Positions 52,979 to 60,663 of a stretch of 64,000 nt of DNA are shown piece after piece. The first letter of the stretch is position 1, and each line of letters opens with the position of its first letter. The stretch is from Neorhizobium galegae bv. officinalis. GTDB taxonomy: Bacteria; Pseudomonadota; Alphaproteobacteria; Rhizobiales; Rhizobiaceae. The notes under the pieces are model-generated. The model was not told where the DNA came from and did no database searches. It saw only the letters and a program-made list of their open reading frames with translations. A program made the translations under genes and the position numbers. Location: the NCBI GenBank assembly GCA_000985875.1, contig CCRI01000003.1:372001-436000 (forward strand), written 5' to 3'.

Positions 52979-53009
52979 ATCCCTAGGATTGCTGCCGTTC
53001 CTCTACCCC
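52979..53009 (-). repeat. Conserved 31-bp element, copy 1
   Basis: 29 of 31 bases match 54714-54744. The core, read on the plus strand, is TCCCTAGGA followed by GCTGCCGTTCCT. It lies 163 bases before the serine-recombinase start on that gene's strand. Confidence 0.7.
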
Positions 53010-53104
53010 GCACCGTGCTGCACGATGCAAGGGTCGGGTTGGCAAGGAACGTTACTTATTGGCCAGCGATGAGCGGGTAACGGTGCGCGCCGATCTTGCG
53101 TTTG

Positions 53105-53950
53105 TCACGCCACAGAGAGAGCGTGTCTCAATGCGGCAAGGTCGGTCTTGAGGATCGCGTCGCGCAGAGTCGAGAACTTATCCCCAAACCGCTTCTTGAG
53201 GTGTTCAACGATCCTTTGAGCTAGAAGCTCTTGCACCTGCATGATTGAAGCGGACTGAGCAGCATCTTGATCCAAGCCTGCGGTAGCCGGCGCTTCGATT
53301 GCCAAAGCTCGGTCCAGGGAGGCTATCGCGTTATTGGGCACGGAGATGTCAAACGGCTCCTGGGAAATGCTGGCGGAAGTATTCTCGTCGGGGTCACCAT
53401 TCTTTCGTGCTTCGCTCTTGGTCGCGGCAATCTTACTTTCGATCTGCTTGGGGTCGGGTTTCTCGCCCCGCTCGATCTCGTCAATCACCGACTGCCTTAG
53501 TGCGTCGGGCGTGCTCTTTGCTGCAAGCTTATAGACCGTTGACGGAGGCAGGACATCAATGACCTGCGGCGTTGAGCCGAATGCGGTCGCTGAATTCATG
53601 TAGTTCTGCGCGGTTCGCTCCTTCCAGCCGAAATGATACTCCAGCCACTTTCCGAACTTGCCGTGCCCGAGCTCCTTCTTGATAATTAGCAGTTCCTTGC
53701 CAGTCTCGATGGTGTGCAACCTGAGGCGATTGCGGATGCGCTTGGCGGTCGCTTCCGCCTCCTTCGCAAAAGCGGCGGAAACTCCTGAATAGTCGAAAGC
53801 ATAGACCTCAGCACGTTTACGCTTCGCCTTCGGCAGCGCCACAACATTGTCGACCGGCGTGGGCAACGGCTCCGCAGGGCCGGCCGTGGTCGGTGCAGAG
53901 ATTTTGAGGTCTGTGAGCTCGACGTCATTTGAACGCGAGAGATAAGTCAT
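53105..53950 (-). CDS. DUF3102 domain protein
   Basis: 281 residues. The DUF3102 core is HTIETGKELLIIKKELGHGKFGKWLEYHFGWKERTAQNYMN (residues about 100-140), as in plasmid and phage proteins with a ParB-like or replication-associated role. The C-terminal region is acidic and helical. It sits between the serine recombinase and an unknown gene. A function in island stabilisation or partition is plausible, but not shown. Confidence 0.78.
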   Translation of the reverse strand: MTYLSRSNDVELTDLKISAPTTAGPAEPLPTPVDNVVALPKAKRKRAEVYAFDYSGVSAAFAKEAEATAKRIRNRLRLHTIETGKELLIIKKELGHGKFGKWLEYHFGWKERTAQNYMNSATAFGSTPQVIDVLPPSTVYKLAAKSTPDALRQSVIDEIERGEKPDPKQIESKIAATKSEARKNGDPDENTSASISQEPFDISVPNNAIASLDRALAIEAPATAGLDQDAAQSASIMQVQELLAQRIVEHLKKRFGDKFSTLRDAILKTDLAALRHALSVA

Positions 53951-54035
53951 CGAATAACTCCTTCGAAAAGTGTTCGTCGCAAAACCGCAACCAATGCGGG
54001 TTTGGCGCTCCGGTTGCGTGGTTGAGATTGGCGAT

Positions 54036-54536
54036 TTAGTCTGCTGCCCTGGTCTGCGGGCGGGTTCGTCGGACGCGCTTGTTCAGGTTGTGGCGCATCT
54101 TTTTCAGGCGCTCCAACTCATCCAGTGCTTGCTTTGAGTTCGGACTAGTGAGACCTGACTTCTTGACCTCTTCGATCCGGGCTTCGATCTCGCTCCGCTT
54201 GAAATCGGAGATGTCGTGCGCGAGCGTCTCGACCACGTCTTCCAGTAGGCTGAGGACGAGCTCGGCTTTGCCAAGGGAATTGAAGGCTGCGGCCTGGTCG
54301 TCTTCATCGATCTCAGATGGATCCAGCGGCTCGATGCCATCGTCCTGGCTAAAATCCCACCATTTGCTACCGAGAATAAGGAAGTGGCTTCCGAATCCGG
54401 TGCGCTGGTCCTCCAGGCAAAACTCGGAAAACGCCTTCTTAAACACTGAGGTATTCAGCGATCGCTCCTGCGCCGATTGCCTCTCTCGTTCCCGCTTTCG
54501 TGCCACTCGCTTGTATTCGGCCCAACTCTTTCTCAT
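54036..54536 (-). CDS. Hypothetical charged protein (166 aa)
   Basis: MRKSWAEYKRVARKRERERQSAQER: a basic N-terminus, a central part FSEFCLEDQRTGFGSHFLILGSKWWDF, and a helical C-terminus ending in basic residues. GGAG is seen upstream of the ATG. No family is recognised. It lies 86 bases upstream of the DUF3102 gene on the same strand, so the two may be co-transcribed. A conserved 31-bp element lies upstream. Confidence 0.6.
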   Translation of the reverse strand: MRKSWAEYKRVARKRERERQSAQERSLNTSVFKKAFSEFCLEDQRTGFGSHFLILGSKWWDFSQDDGIEPLDPSEIDEDDQAAAFNSLGKAELVLSLLEDVVETLAHDISDFKRSEIEARIEEVKKSGLTSPNSKQALDELERLKKMRHNLNKRVRRTRPQTRAAD

Positions 54537-54713
54537 GTCCGTCTCCTTTCGATGGACCGAGAATGGCCAAGAGCGTTGGACATCTCAAGTCCAATTTAAC
54601 GTCCAAGGGGTTCGAGCGCATGCCTCTGGTAAGATCGGCGCGGTGCGGTAGGCCGGAACCTCGCTTTTTGAGTGGGATGTGAGTTAGCAACCTCCCCGGC
54701 GGTGTGCCCGTCG

Positions 54714-54744
54714 ATCCCTAGGATCGCTGCCGTTCCTCCACCCC
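54714..54744 (-). repeat. Conserved 31-bp element, copy 2
   Basis: Second copy, 178 bases before the start of the 54536 gene, in the same orientation relative to its gene as copy 1. The CCTAGG core is a 6-bp palindrome. Confidence 0.7.
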
Positions 54745-54904
54745 CCGGAGAGCGTCCTTTTCTGTCCGGCGGAGGAGCACGCTCGTAAGTGGCCATTTAG
54801 AAACCTGATCAAGGAACTCGGTCCTCGGCGTCAAAACATCGCTTTGCCAGGAAGGATACTCAAGGCTATCTATTGCAGTGGCTCACACGGGATGGAGGAT
54901 GGTC

Positions 54905-55312
54905 TTGTTGATGTTCAGTATCAGGCCCCGGTGGGCGCGAATGATCGCATCTGGCGAAAAGACCTACGAACTTCGGCGGAGGCCACCTCCTGACGCCGCG
55001 GTGGGTCAAACTGCGCTCATCTACAGCACCGCGCCCGAGTCCCGCATCATATGCGCCTGCAAGACGATCCAGATAGTGCGCGGGCCAATAGAAGAGCTTT
55101 GGGACCACGTGGCCGCGCAATCGGGCTGCTCAAGTGCTGAATACCTCGCGTATTTCGATGGCATGGCAGTTGCAAGCGCAATCCAGTTGCGGGTCCTTCC
55201 CCATGTTCATATTCAGCTGACGCGTCAACAACTGCGAGACGACTATGCCTTCGTGCCGCCCCAGTCTTGGCGCTGGGCGGACGAGTTAGAAAAAGGCATA
55301 TCAGCTGCATGA
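54905..55312 (+). CDS. ASCH domain protein
   Basis: About 135 residues. The start is uncertain: GGAGG (54894-54898) fits TTG 54905 or 54908, and ATG 54911 is 12 bases from it. FSIRPRWARMIASGEKTYELRRR is the ASCH signature (GxKxxExR). The rest, including LIYSTAPESRIICACK and EYLAYFDG, fits the family's short single-domain form. ASCH folds bind RNA or modified nucleosides; E. coli YqfB hydrolyses N4-acetylcytidine. Its stop overlaps the next gene's start (ATGA). Confidence 0.78.
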   Translation: MLMFSIRPRWARMIASGEKTYELRRRPPPDAAVGQTALIYSTAPESRIICACKTIQIVRGPIEELWDHVAAQSGCSSAEYLAYFDGMAVASAIQLRVLPHVHIQLTRQQLRDDYAFVPPQSWRWADELEKGISAA

Positions 55313-55818
55313 TATTCGTTGCGGGGGCCTCGGGGACAGGCAAAACGACAGTGCTTGAGAGGTTTGTCTCATGTCATCCCGAATTTATACACTTGAAAGC
55401 CAGCATGATCCTCCGGGATCTTGGGCGGCCCTTGCTCGATCTATCCAAAGCTCAGCTGCTTGAGAACCAGAAGGCGCTGCAGGGCTATCTCAGATCCGTA
55501 AGCATTACCTCCACGACAATACTGGATGGCCACATGACGATTCCCGTCGGAGAAGCACTATTTGATGTGCCATCTTCGTTCTTGGAAGGGATTCCTCTCA
55601 GCGGAATGCTCTTTATGCAGACGAACCCTCAGGAAATCTTGGTGCGGAAGGGATCGTTTCTAACATCACAAGCGCTAGATCAGCTAAAGCGGCTTCAGTT
55701 CGCCGAGTATGAACATATGAAGAAAGTTGCTGCGGAACGCGATTGCCGGTTCCGCAGCCTGGATACAGCGAATTATGCTGAAGTAGAAGAAGCTCTACTG
55801 CAATACAGCGCGCTCTGA
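55309..55818 (+). CDS. P-loop kinase-like protein coupled to the ASCH gene
   Basis: 169 residues. MIFVAGASGTGKTTVLERF is a clear Walker A at the N-terminus, followed by a compact adenylate-kinase-like layout (ILDGHMTIPVGEALF, LQFAEYEHMKKVAAE). It is probably a nucleoside or small-molecule kinase. It overlaps the ASCH stop by four bases, so translation is coupled, and its end overlaps the convergent GNAT gene by 24 bases. Confidence 0.75.
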   Translation: MIFVAGASGTGKTTVLERFVSCHPEFIHLKASMILRDLGRPLLDLSKAQLLENQKALQGYLRSVSITSTTILDGHMTIPVGEALFDVPSSFLEGIPLSGMLFMQTNPQEILVRKGSFLTSQALDQLKRLQFAEYEHMKKVAAERDCRFRSLDTANYAEVEEALLQYSAL

Positions 55819-56283
55819 TGCGCTAAGCAACGCTCCGTTGAAGATATACTCTTTTTTTCCTGGGCGGTAGTAGCCTTCAACGACTTCATTGAGCTTGAAA
55901 TCCGAGCTCGCCAACAGCCCCCTGAATGTCGAAAGGGACTCTTCCGGCACCGTCAGCATCGGTCGAACACATTGCAGCCACTCCTGAGACTGCGTTATCA
56001 ACGATTGACCGAGGCCCTGGCAGCGCAGATCCGGCCTCACCCATATTGTGCAGATCTTCCGCTCAACCACACCGCGTTTCAAAATCGCGAAGCCGCGAAC
56101 TCCGCCAGCATCCTGCTCCACAAGTATCTTCCGAGTATCATCCAGAAGCCCTGGGAGAACCTTCGAGGCGGACCAACGCTCAATATCTGGGTAGAAGTGG
56201 GAGAGCTCTGACAAGAGAGAGAAGACTGCATAGTGATGTCCAAGCTGCGCAAAGGCAGGTCGATCAACGTGACACAGCTGCAT
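55795..56283 (-). CDS. GNAT-family N-acetyltransferase
   Basis: 162 residues. The acetyl-CoA-binding motif is visible in ICTIWVRPDLRCQGLGQSLI (Q/RxxGxG/A), after a strand with RGFAILKRG. The substrate is unknown. It is convergent with, and overlaps the end of, the ASCH/kinase pair; such trios of ASCH, kinase and acetyltransferase recur in mobile elements, which suggests one pathway around an acetylated nucleoside or other small molecule. Confidence 0.77.
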   Translation of the reverse strand: MQLCHVDRPAFAQLGHHYAVFSLLSELSHFYPDIERWSASKVLPGLLDDTRKILVEQDAGGVRGFAILKRGVVERKICTIWVRPDLRCQGLGQSLITQSQEWLQCVRPMLTVPEESLSTFRGLLASSDFKLNEVVEGYYRPGKKEYIFNGALLSASERAVLQ

Positions 56284-56351
56284 GAGGCGCTCCCTTAAAA
56301 ATCGAATCGAACATACACTAAACGCGTGGACCTGAGATAGGGCTCGGCATA

Positions 56352-57488
56352 TCAGCTTCTAGACCAATGTCGCCGGAATTTGAAAGCTGTTATAAGAGCC
56401 GTCCCGCACAAAATCACCAACGTGGCATAGATAACTGACGACGCTGGGGAAACCAGATAACCCAACCCGTATGACAATGACGCGTGCAAACCGCTTCCCA
56501 GGCCTCCGAGTAAGACTACTAAGAACAGATACAGCCATACGTTCGCCGTGGATCTTCGGAATTTAGCAAGAGTGACAAAGTCGCCGACGTCGTCGGCGCG
56601 GTCGGTGGCAGCCTTTCTCCAGTGATAGATAAGCATGTTACGGGCTGATCCGTCGGGAAAATCTTTGCCTAGATACGCATCCCATTCGGGCTCCATCCTT
56701 CGAATTTTTCTGAAACTCGCATGGGAGGCAACTAGGTCGAAACTTATGTCGCGCACGAGGAAGTAGTGTATCGCCGTAATCTGAGGCGACAGCCAAGAGC
56801 CCTCGCTAGCTCTTTTTTGCACCGCTTCCGGAATGCTGCGGGCTTCGTTGATCCGGATCTCCGTTATTTCGGAAGTGCTTATCGAACTGAGCAGGAAGCC
56901 GTCTTCGCTACTTACATTAGAGCTAAAGATTGCCGCTGCCCTAGGGCTCAATTTAAATCGGAGCCGCAGGTAGTGGCGGCCTTGGTTCTGCAGTTTTGCG
57001 CAGAAATCGGGCAGGAAAGATATGAGAGCTCCTGCACCATAGTCGGAAGCTTTCACGAGGCTCGCGTCGTCTACCTGGACCGGATGCACGGTCAGGAAAT
57101 GGCGATCACCCTTCCTTATGAAAAAGGAGCGTCCATCTGAAGGGTTGTCGTGCACCTCAAGCACTTCATTGAAAACGGCACTTGCGATCTCTCGCTGTCT
57201 AAGCGAAGCCCCTAAATCCTCTACTGGGCTTTCTCCTAAGGAAAAGGGAACATAGAGGTGAAGCCCGACGAGGTCCCGGGGTTCATGAACCTCAACTCCA
57301 AGGTCTAGATAATTGATGTCATGGCGCCTGGTCGAACGTCCACTTCGTCTCCAGAGGTTGACGTGAAGTTCCAGCGCCGGCCGCACCCCCGCTACGGGCT
57401 GACGTTCTGACCGCTGATACCAAAGGGCTAGGGCAGGTAGCGGACTACTTTCAACTCTCGTAAAAAAGCTCGCCAAGGCTGATATCAT
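56352..57488 (-). CDS. Unknown protein with two C-terminal membrane helices
   Basis: About 378 residues from MISALASFFTR (57488); an earlier GTG/ATG-type start at 57506 is possible. Most of the protein is soluble, with a beta-rich middle (RHYLRLRFKLSPRAAAIFSS) of unknown family. The last about 70 residues hold two hydrophobic helices (VWLYLFLVVLLGGLGSGL and SVIYATLVILCGTALITAF). Soluble sensor plus two-helix tail is a recurrent plan of membrane effectors in defence islands, but no match is recognised. Confidence 0.7.
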   Translation of the reverse strand: MISALASFFTRVESSPLPALALWYQRSERQPVAGVRPALELHVNLWRRSGRSTRRHDINYLDLGVEVHEPRDLVGLHLYVPFSLGESPVEDLGASLRQREIASAVFNEVLEVHDNPSDGRSFFIRKGDRHFLTVHPVQVDDASLVKASDYGAGALISFLPDFCAKLQNQGRHYLRLRFKLSPRAAAIFSSNVSSEDGFLLSSISTSEITEIRINEARSIPEAVQKRASEGSWLSPQITAIHYFLVRDISFDLVASHASFRKIRRMEPEWDAYLGKDFPDGSARNMLIYHWRKAATDRADDVGDFVTLAKFRRSTANVWLYLFLVVLLGGLGSGLHASLSYGLGYLVSPASSVIYATLVILCGTALITAFKFRRHWSRS

Positions 57489-57929
57489 AAGTATACACCG
57501 GTGCACTACGGCAAGATGAGAAGCCTATCTACCATCGCCAACAACTTTTAAGATCGTCTTACTTGTAAGGCAATGAAAAGCAAAACCTGAAGGTAAGGCG
57601 CTCTTGGGTAGTGCGTTTTATGGCACGGGCGCCTGATGTGCCTCCATCACTTTGTATGCTGTTTTTTCTTTGTCTGCTGGCTCGGCGGCCGGGGCTTGAG
57701 TGACGGCATCATTTCGTCCATGTGAGCGATCTGCAAGCAATTCACTGATGAGGGCTGTAACGCAGCATGGGTATGCTTGGGTGTGGGGACTACGGGAGTT
57801 GGTTAGACGGGTCGCCCACTTCCAAGCATAAGTGGATTCGGCGCGATCCGGAACAATGAGCCGGAAAACTGTTCCGGTTTCATATATGGCGATTGGCTAA
57901 GTCGCTGTTTCTAAAGTCGAAATGAAGAA
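57489..57929. other. Right-end spacer of the island
   Basis: 441 bases with no convincing gene, between the membrane-protein start and the attachment repeat. It holds the TGTTCCGG inverted pair at 57848-57877 and presumably the membrane-protein promoter. No other structure stands out. Confidence 0.5.
57848..57877. repeat. Right-end TGTTCCGG inverted pair (candidate arm-type sites)
   Basis: CCGGAACA (57848-57855) and TGTTCCGG (57870-57877). The second lies in ACTGTTCCGGTT, exactly as at 27653-27664. They are 53 bases from the right attachment repeat, and the left pair is 74 bases from the left one. Confidence 0.4.
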
Positions 57930-57946
57930 TGGCTGGGGAACCTGGA
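57930..57946. repeat. Right attachment-site repeat (tRNA-Gln 3' end)
   Basis: TGGCTGGGGAACCTGGA, identical to 27565-27581. On the minus strand it is the tRNA 3' end through CCA and part of the T arm. Confidence 0.88.
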
Positions 57947-58003
57947 TTCGAACCAAGATTAACGGAGTCAGAGTCCGTCGTTCTACCGTTGAACTATTCC
58001 CCA
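57930..58003 (-). tRNA. tRNA-Gln (anticodon CTG)
   Basis: 74 bases on the minus strand with encoded CCA. The acceptor stem TGGGGAA/TTCCCCA pairs perfectly. The D arm, the anticodon stem ACGGA/TCCGT with loop CTCTGAC (anticodon CTG, reading CAG) and the T arm GGTTCGAATCC are all normal. The gene is intact despite island insertion at its 3' end, because the element supplies the identical sequence. Confidence 0.95.
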
Positions 58004-58267
58004 GCAGGGCGCGCCGGGGAATGCCCGGGCCGGTGTGCGGCGCTTATAAACAAAAGCGGGCGGATTGCAAATACCGATTTCGAAAAAAATCGACGCTGCG
58101 GAAGCTTTCTCGTTATCGGCGTGGAAAAGCTCAAAACCCGGCTGATGCCAGGGCAATGACAGGGTTCGGCAAAAAGCCGTTGGCGAAATCGCTACCGCCT
58201 GTTATCTTCGCACCAACGAAACAATCAGACGCCAGCGGCATACCTTCAAGAGGCCTTGCGCGGCGAG

Positions 58268-59872
58268 ATGGACTTAACAGTGATGGACCCCGATAGCGGC
58301 GCAAAGCCGCCGGAAGGCGGGGCGTCGGCGGTACCGCGCGGAGAGGGTAAATCCTCGAGGCGTCGGAAGGCGAAGCGGAACGGCAAACGTCGTGACGCGG
58401 CGCCTGCAACCAATTCGGAAGCGGTCGATTCGGCCGCCTCTGCCGGACGTCCCAATGGCCAGGAAGCCCACCCGTCGGCGCGTAAGCGCAAGCGGCGCCG
58501 CGCGAAATCCACCAGCGCCCAGCCGCCGGCACAGGGGTTGAACGCCACACCCGCAGCACAGCAGGTTCCGGTGCGTCCCGAGGGCGGGCAACAGCCGCAT
58601 TCGGCCAAGTCGTCGCGCAATAGGCGCAAGAAGAACAGGGGCGGTCGCGGCCTTCAGGGCCGGCCGCTGACGCCTGCAAAGTCTGCGCCCGGGGTGGCGA
58701 AGGCTCCAGCGCCTGCCGGTTCGGGCCAGGTTTCTTCCAAGGATGTCCGCAGCAGGTCCGGAGCTGAAAGCCTGGGCGCGGAGCCGCGCGGCGAAAAATT
58801 CTCCTACGTCAACGATCTCTATGCGGCGCTCGACCTTGGCACCAACAATTGCCGGCTGCTGATTGCCCAGCCGACAAGGCCGGGTCAGTTCCGCGTCGTC
58901 GACGCGTTTTCGCGAATCGTCCGTCTCGGCGAAGGGCTCGGCACCAGCCGCCGGCTGTCGCAGGATGCCATGGACCGCGCTGTCGAAGCCCTGCGCATCT
59001 GCGCCACAAAGCTCTCCAACCGCCCGATCCGCCGCATGCGGCTGATCGCAACCGAGGCCTGCCGGGCCGCCGAGAACGGCGAGGAGTTTTTGGCGCGCGT
59101 CATCTCGGAAACCGGCTTGGAGCTGGAAATCATCGACCGCGAGACCGAGGCGCGGCTTGCGGTCTCAGGCTGCTCGTCCCTGGTCGGCCGTGAGGCGCGA
59201 TCGGTCGTTCTCTTCGATATCGGCGGCGGTTCGTCGGAAATCGCCGTCATCCGCATCGATGACAGCCGCTCGAGCCGGCTTGCCAACCACATCACCCATT
59301 GGACCTCGCTTCCGGTCGGCGTCGTGACGCTGTCGGAACGGCATGGCGGGCGCGACGTGACGCCCGAGGTTTTCAGCGCGATGGTGACGGAAGTCGAAGG
59401 CATGCTGGCCGGTTTCGATTGCCCGCCGCTCGCCGCTTTCCGCCGCTCCGGCGCCGAGGATTTCCACCTGATCGGCACGTCGGGCACGGTCACCACGCTT
59501 GCCGGCGTGCATCTCGACCTGCCGCGCTACGACCGCCGCAAGGTCGACGGGCTGTGGCTGTCGGACGCGGAAGTCTCCGCCATGCAGGCAAAACTGCTCT
59601 CCTGGGATTTTGCCGGCCGTGCCGCCAACCCCTGCATCGGTCCGGACCGGGCCGATCTGGTGCTGGCCGGCTGCGCCATTCTGGAGGCGATCCGCCGCCG
59701 CTGGCCGAGCCAGCGCATGCGGGTTGCGGATCGTGGCCTGCGCGAGGGCCTGTTGACGGACATGATGGCTGATGACGGCGTGTGGCGCCGGGTACGGCCG
59801 CGCCGCCCAGGGGGCAATCAAGGGGGCACTCAAGGTGCGGGCGGACAGGATGAGGCGGGAGCCAGGCGATGA
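58268..59872 (+). CDS. ppx: Exopolyphosphatase / pppGpp phosphatase (Ppx/GppA) with long basic N-terminus
   Basis: About 534 residues. From about 180 on it is a Ppx/GppA domain: [15 protein letters not shown] (phosphate-binding), [54 protein letters not shown]. The first about 180 residues are low-complexity and strongly basic ([34 protein letters not shown]), probably disordered and nucleic-acid binding. The start at 58268 is a choice; ATG 58283 is possible. Its stop overlaps the rlmE start by four bases. Confidence 0.88.
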   Translation: MDLTVMDPDSGAKPPEGGASAVPRGEGKSSRRRKAKRNGKRRDAAPATNSEAVDSAASAGRPNGQEAHPSARKRKRRRAKSTSAQPPAQGLNATPAAQQVPVRPEGGQQPHSAKSSRNRRKKNRGGRGLQGRPLTPAKSAPGVAKAPAPAGSGQVSSKDVRSRSGAESLGAEPRGEKFSYVNDLYAALDLGTNNCRLLIAQPTRPGQFRVVDAFSRIVRLGEGLGTSRRLSQDAMDRAVEALRICATKLSNRPIRRMRLIATEACRAAENGEEFLARVISETGLELEIIDRETEARLAVSGCSSLVGREARSVVLFDIGGGSSEIAVIRIDDSRSSRLANHITHWTSLPVGVVTLSERHGGRDVTPEVFSAMVTEVEGMLAGFDCPPLAAFRRSGAEDFHLIGTSGTVTTLAGVHLDLPRYDRRKVDGLWLSDAEVSAMQAKLLSWDFAGRAANPCIGPDRADLVLAGCAILEAIRRRWPSQRMRVADRGLREGLLTDMMADDGVWRRVRPRRPGGNQGGTQGAGGQDEAGARR

Positions 59873-60663
59873 CGAAACCACCTTCCAAATCCCCGGGCAG
59901 CGGCAATCGTACCGGCCGCAAGCTCGGCCAGAAGGTCAAGAAGGGCAAGCTCAAGGCGTCGTCGCGGCGCTGGCTCGAGCGCCATATCAACGACCCCTAT
60001 GTCCAGCGCGCCAAGCTTGAGGGATATCGCGCCCGCGCGGCGTTCAAGCTTCTGGAGATCGACGAGAAACATCAGATCCTCAAGGGCGCCCGCCGGATCA
60101 TCGATCTGGGCGCCGCGCCGGGAAGCTGGTCGCAGATCGCCGCCAATGTCACCGGTTCGACCGATGACGATATCCGCGTCGCAGCGATCGATTTCCTGGA
60201 GATGGCGCCGCTTGCCGGCGTCAAGATCCTGCAGCTCGACTTCCTCGATCCGGAAGCGCCGCGCCTGTTGATGGAAGCGATCGGCGGCACGCCGGACGTG
60301 GTCATTTCGGACATGGCGGCACCGACCACGGGCCACCAGAAGACCGATCACCTGCGCACCATGCATCTGTGCGAAGTGGCGGCGCATTTCGCGGTCGAGG
60401 TGCTCGGCGAGGGCGGCCATTTCCTGGCCAAGACCTTCCAGGGCGGCACCGAACGCGACCTCCTCAACATGCTGAAGCAGAATTTCAAGCAGGTCGTCCA
60501 CGTCAAGCCGGGCGCCTCGCGCCAGGAATCGGTCGAGATGTTCCTGCTCGCCAAGCATTTCAAGGGCCGCAGGGCCGGCGACACTGCCCCGGACTCCGAG
60601 ATGGAGGAAGCGGAAGTGGAATACGCCGAGGCCGACGACGTCGAGTCGGAAGACCGGGCCTGA
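59869..60663 (+). CDS. rlmE: 23S rRNA (uridine-2552-2'-O) methyltransferase RlmE
   Basis: 264 residues. It has an FtsJ/RrmJ fold with [10 protein letters not shown] as the AdoMet loop and the K-D-K-E catalytic set visible in [26 protein letters not shown] and [11 protein letters not shown]. It methylates U2552 in the A loop late in 50S assembly. The acidic C-terminal tail ([16 protein letters not shown]) is longer than in E. coli. ATGA overlap with ppx indicates translational coupling. Confidence 0.94.
   Translation: MTKPPSKSPGSGNRTGRKLGQKVKKGKLKASSRRWLERHINDPYVQRAKLEGYRARAAFKLLEIDEKHQILKGARRIIDLGAAPGSWSQIAANVTGSTDDDIRVAAIDFLEMAPLAGVKILQLDFLDPEAPRLLMEAIGGTPDVVISDMAAPTTGHQKTDHLRTMHLCEVAAHFAVEVLGEGGHFLAKTFQGGTERDLLNMLKQNFKQVVHVKPGASRQESVEMFLLAKHFKGRRAGDTAPDSEMEEAEVEYAEADDVESEDRA

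Larger units (their letters stand above)
27565..57946. mobile_element. 30.4-kb genomic island integrated at tRNA-Gln(CTG), defence cargo
   Basis: Both ends carry the 17-bp repeat TGGCTGGGGAACCTGGA; the right copy is the 3' end of an intact tRNA-Gln gene on the minus strand. A tyrosine integrase begins 117 bases inside the left end. The cargo includes type III restriction-modification genes, helicases, a DUF262 nuclease, an RloC-like ATPase, two XRE-like regulators, a serine recombinase and several unknown genes. No conjugation or mobilisation genes were recognised. Long AT-rich intergenic stretches and looser gene packing set it apart from the flanks. Spontaneous excision is possible but not shown by the sequence. 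Confidence 0.88.

Noticed and set aside
20519..57893. 14-base match TCATATATGGCGAT at 20519-20532 and 57880-57893
   Set aside because: A single short AT-rich match between chromosome and island end, with no shared context; may be chance.
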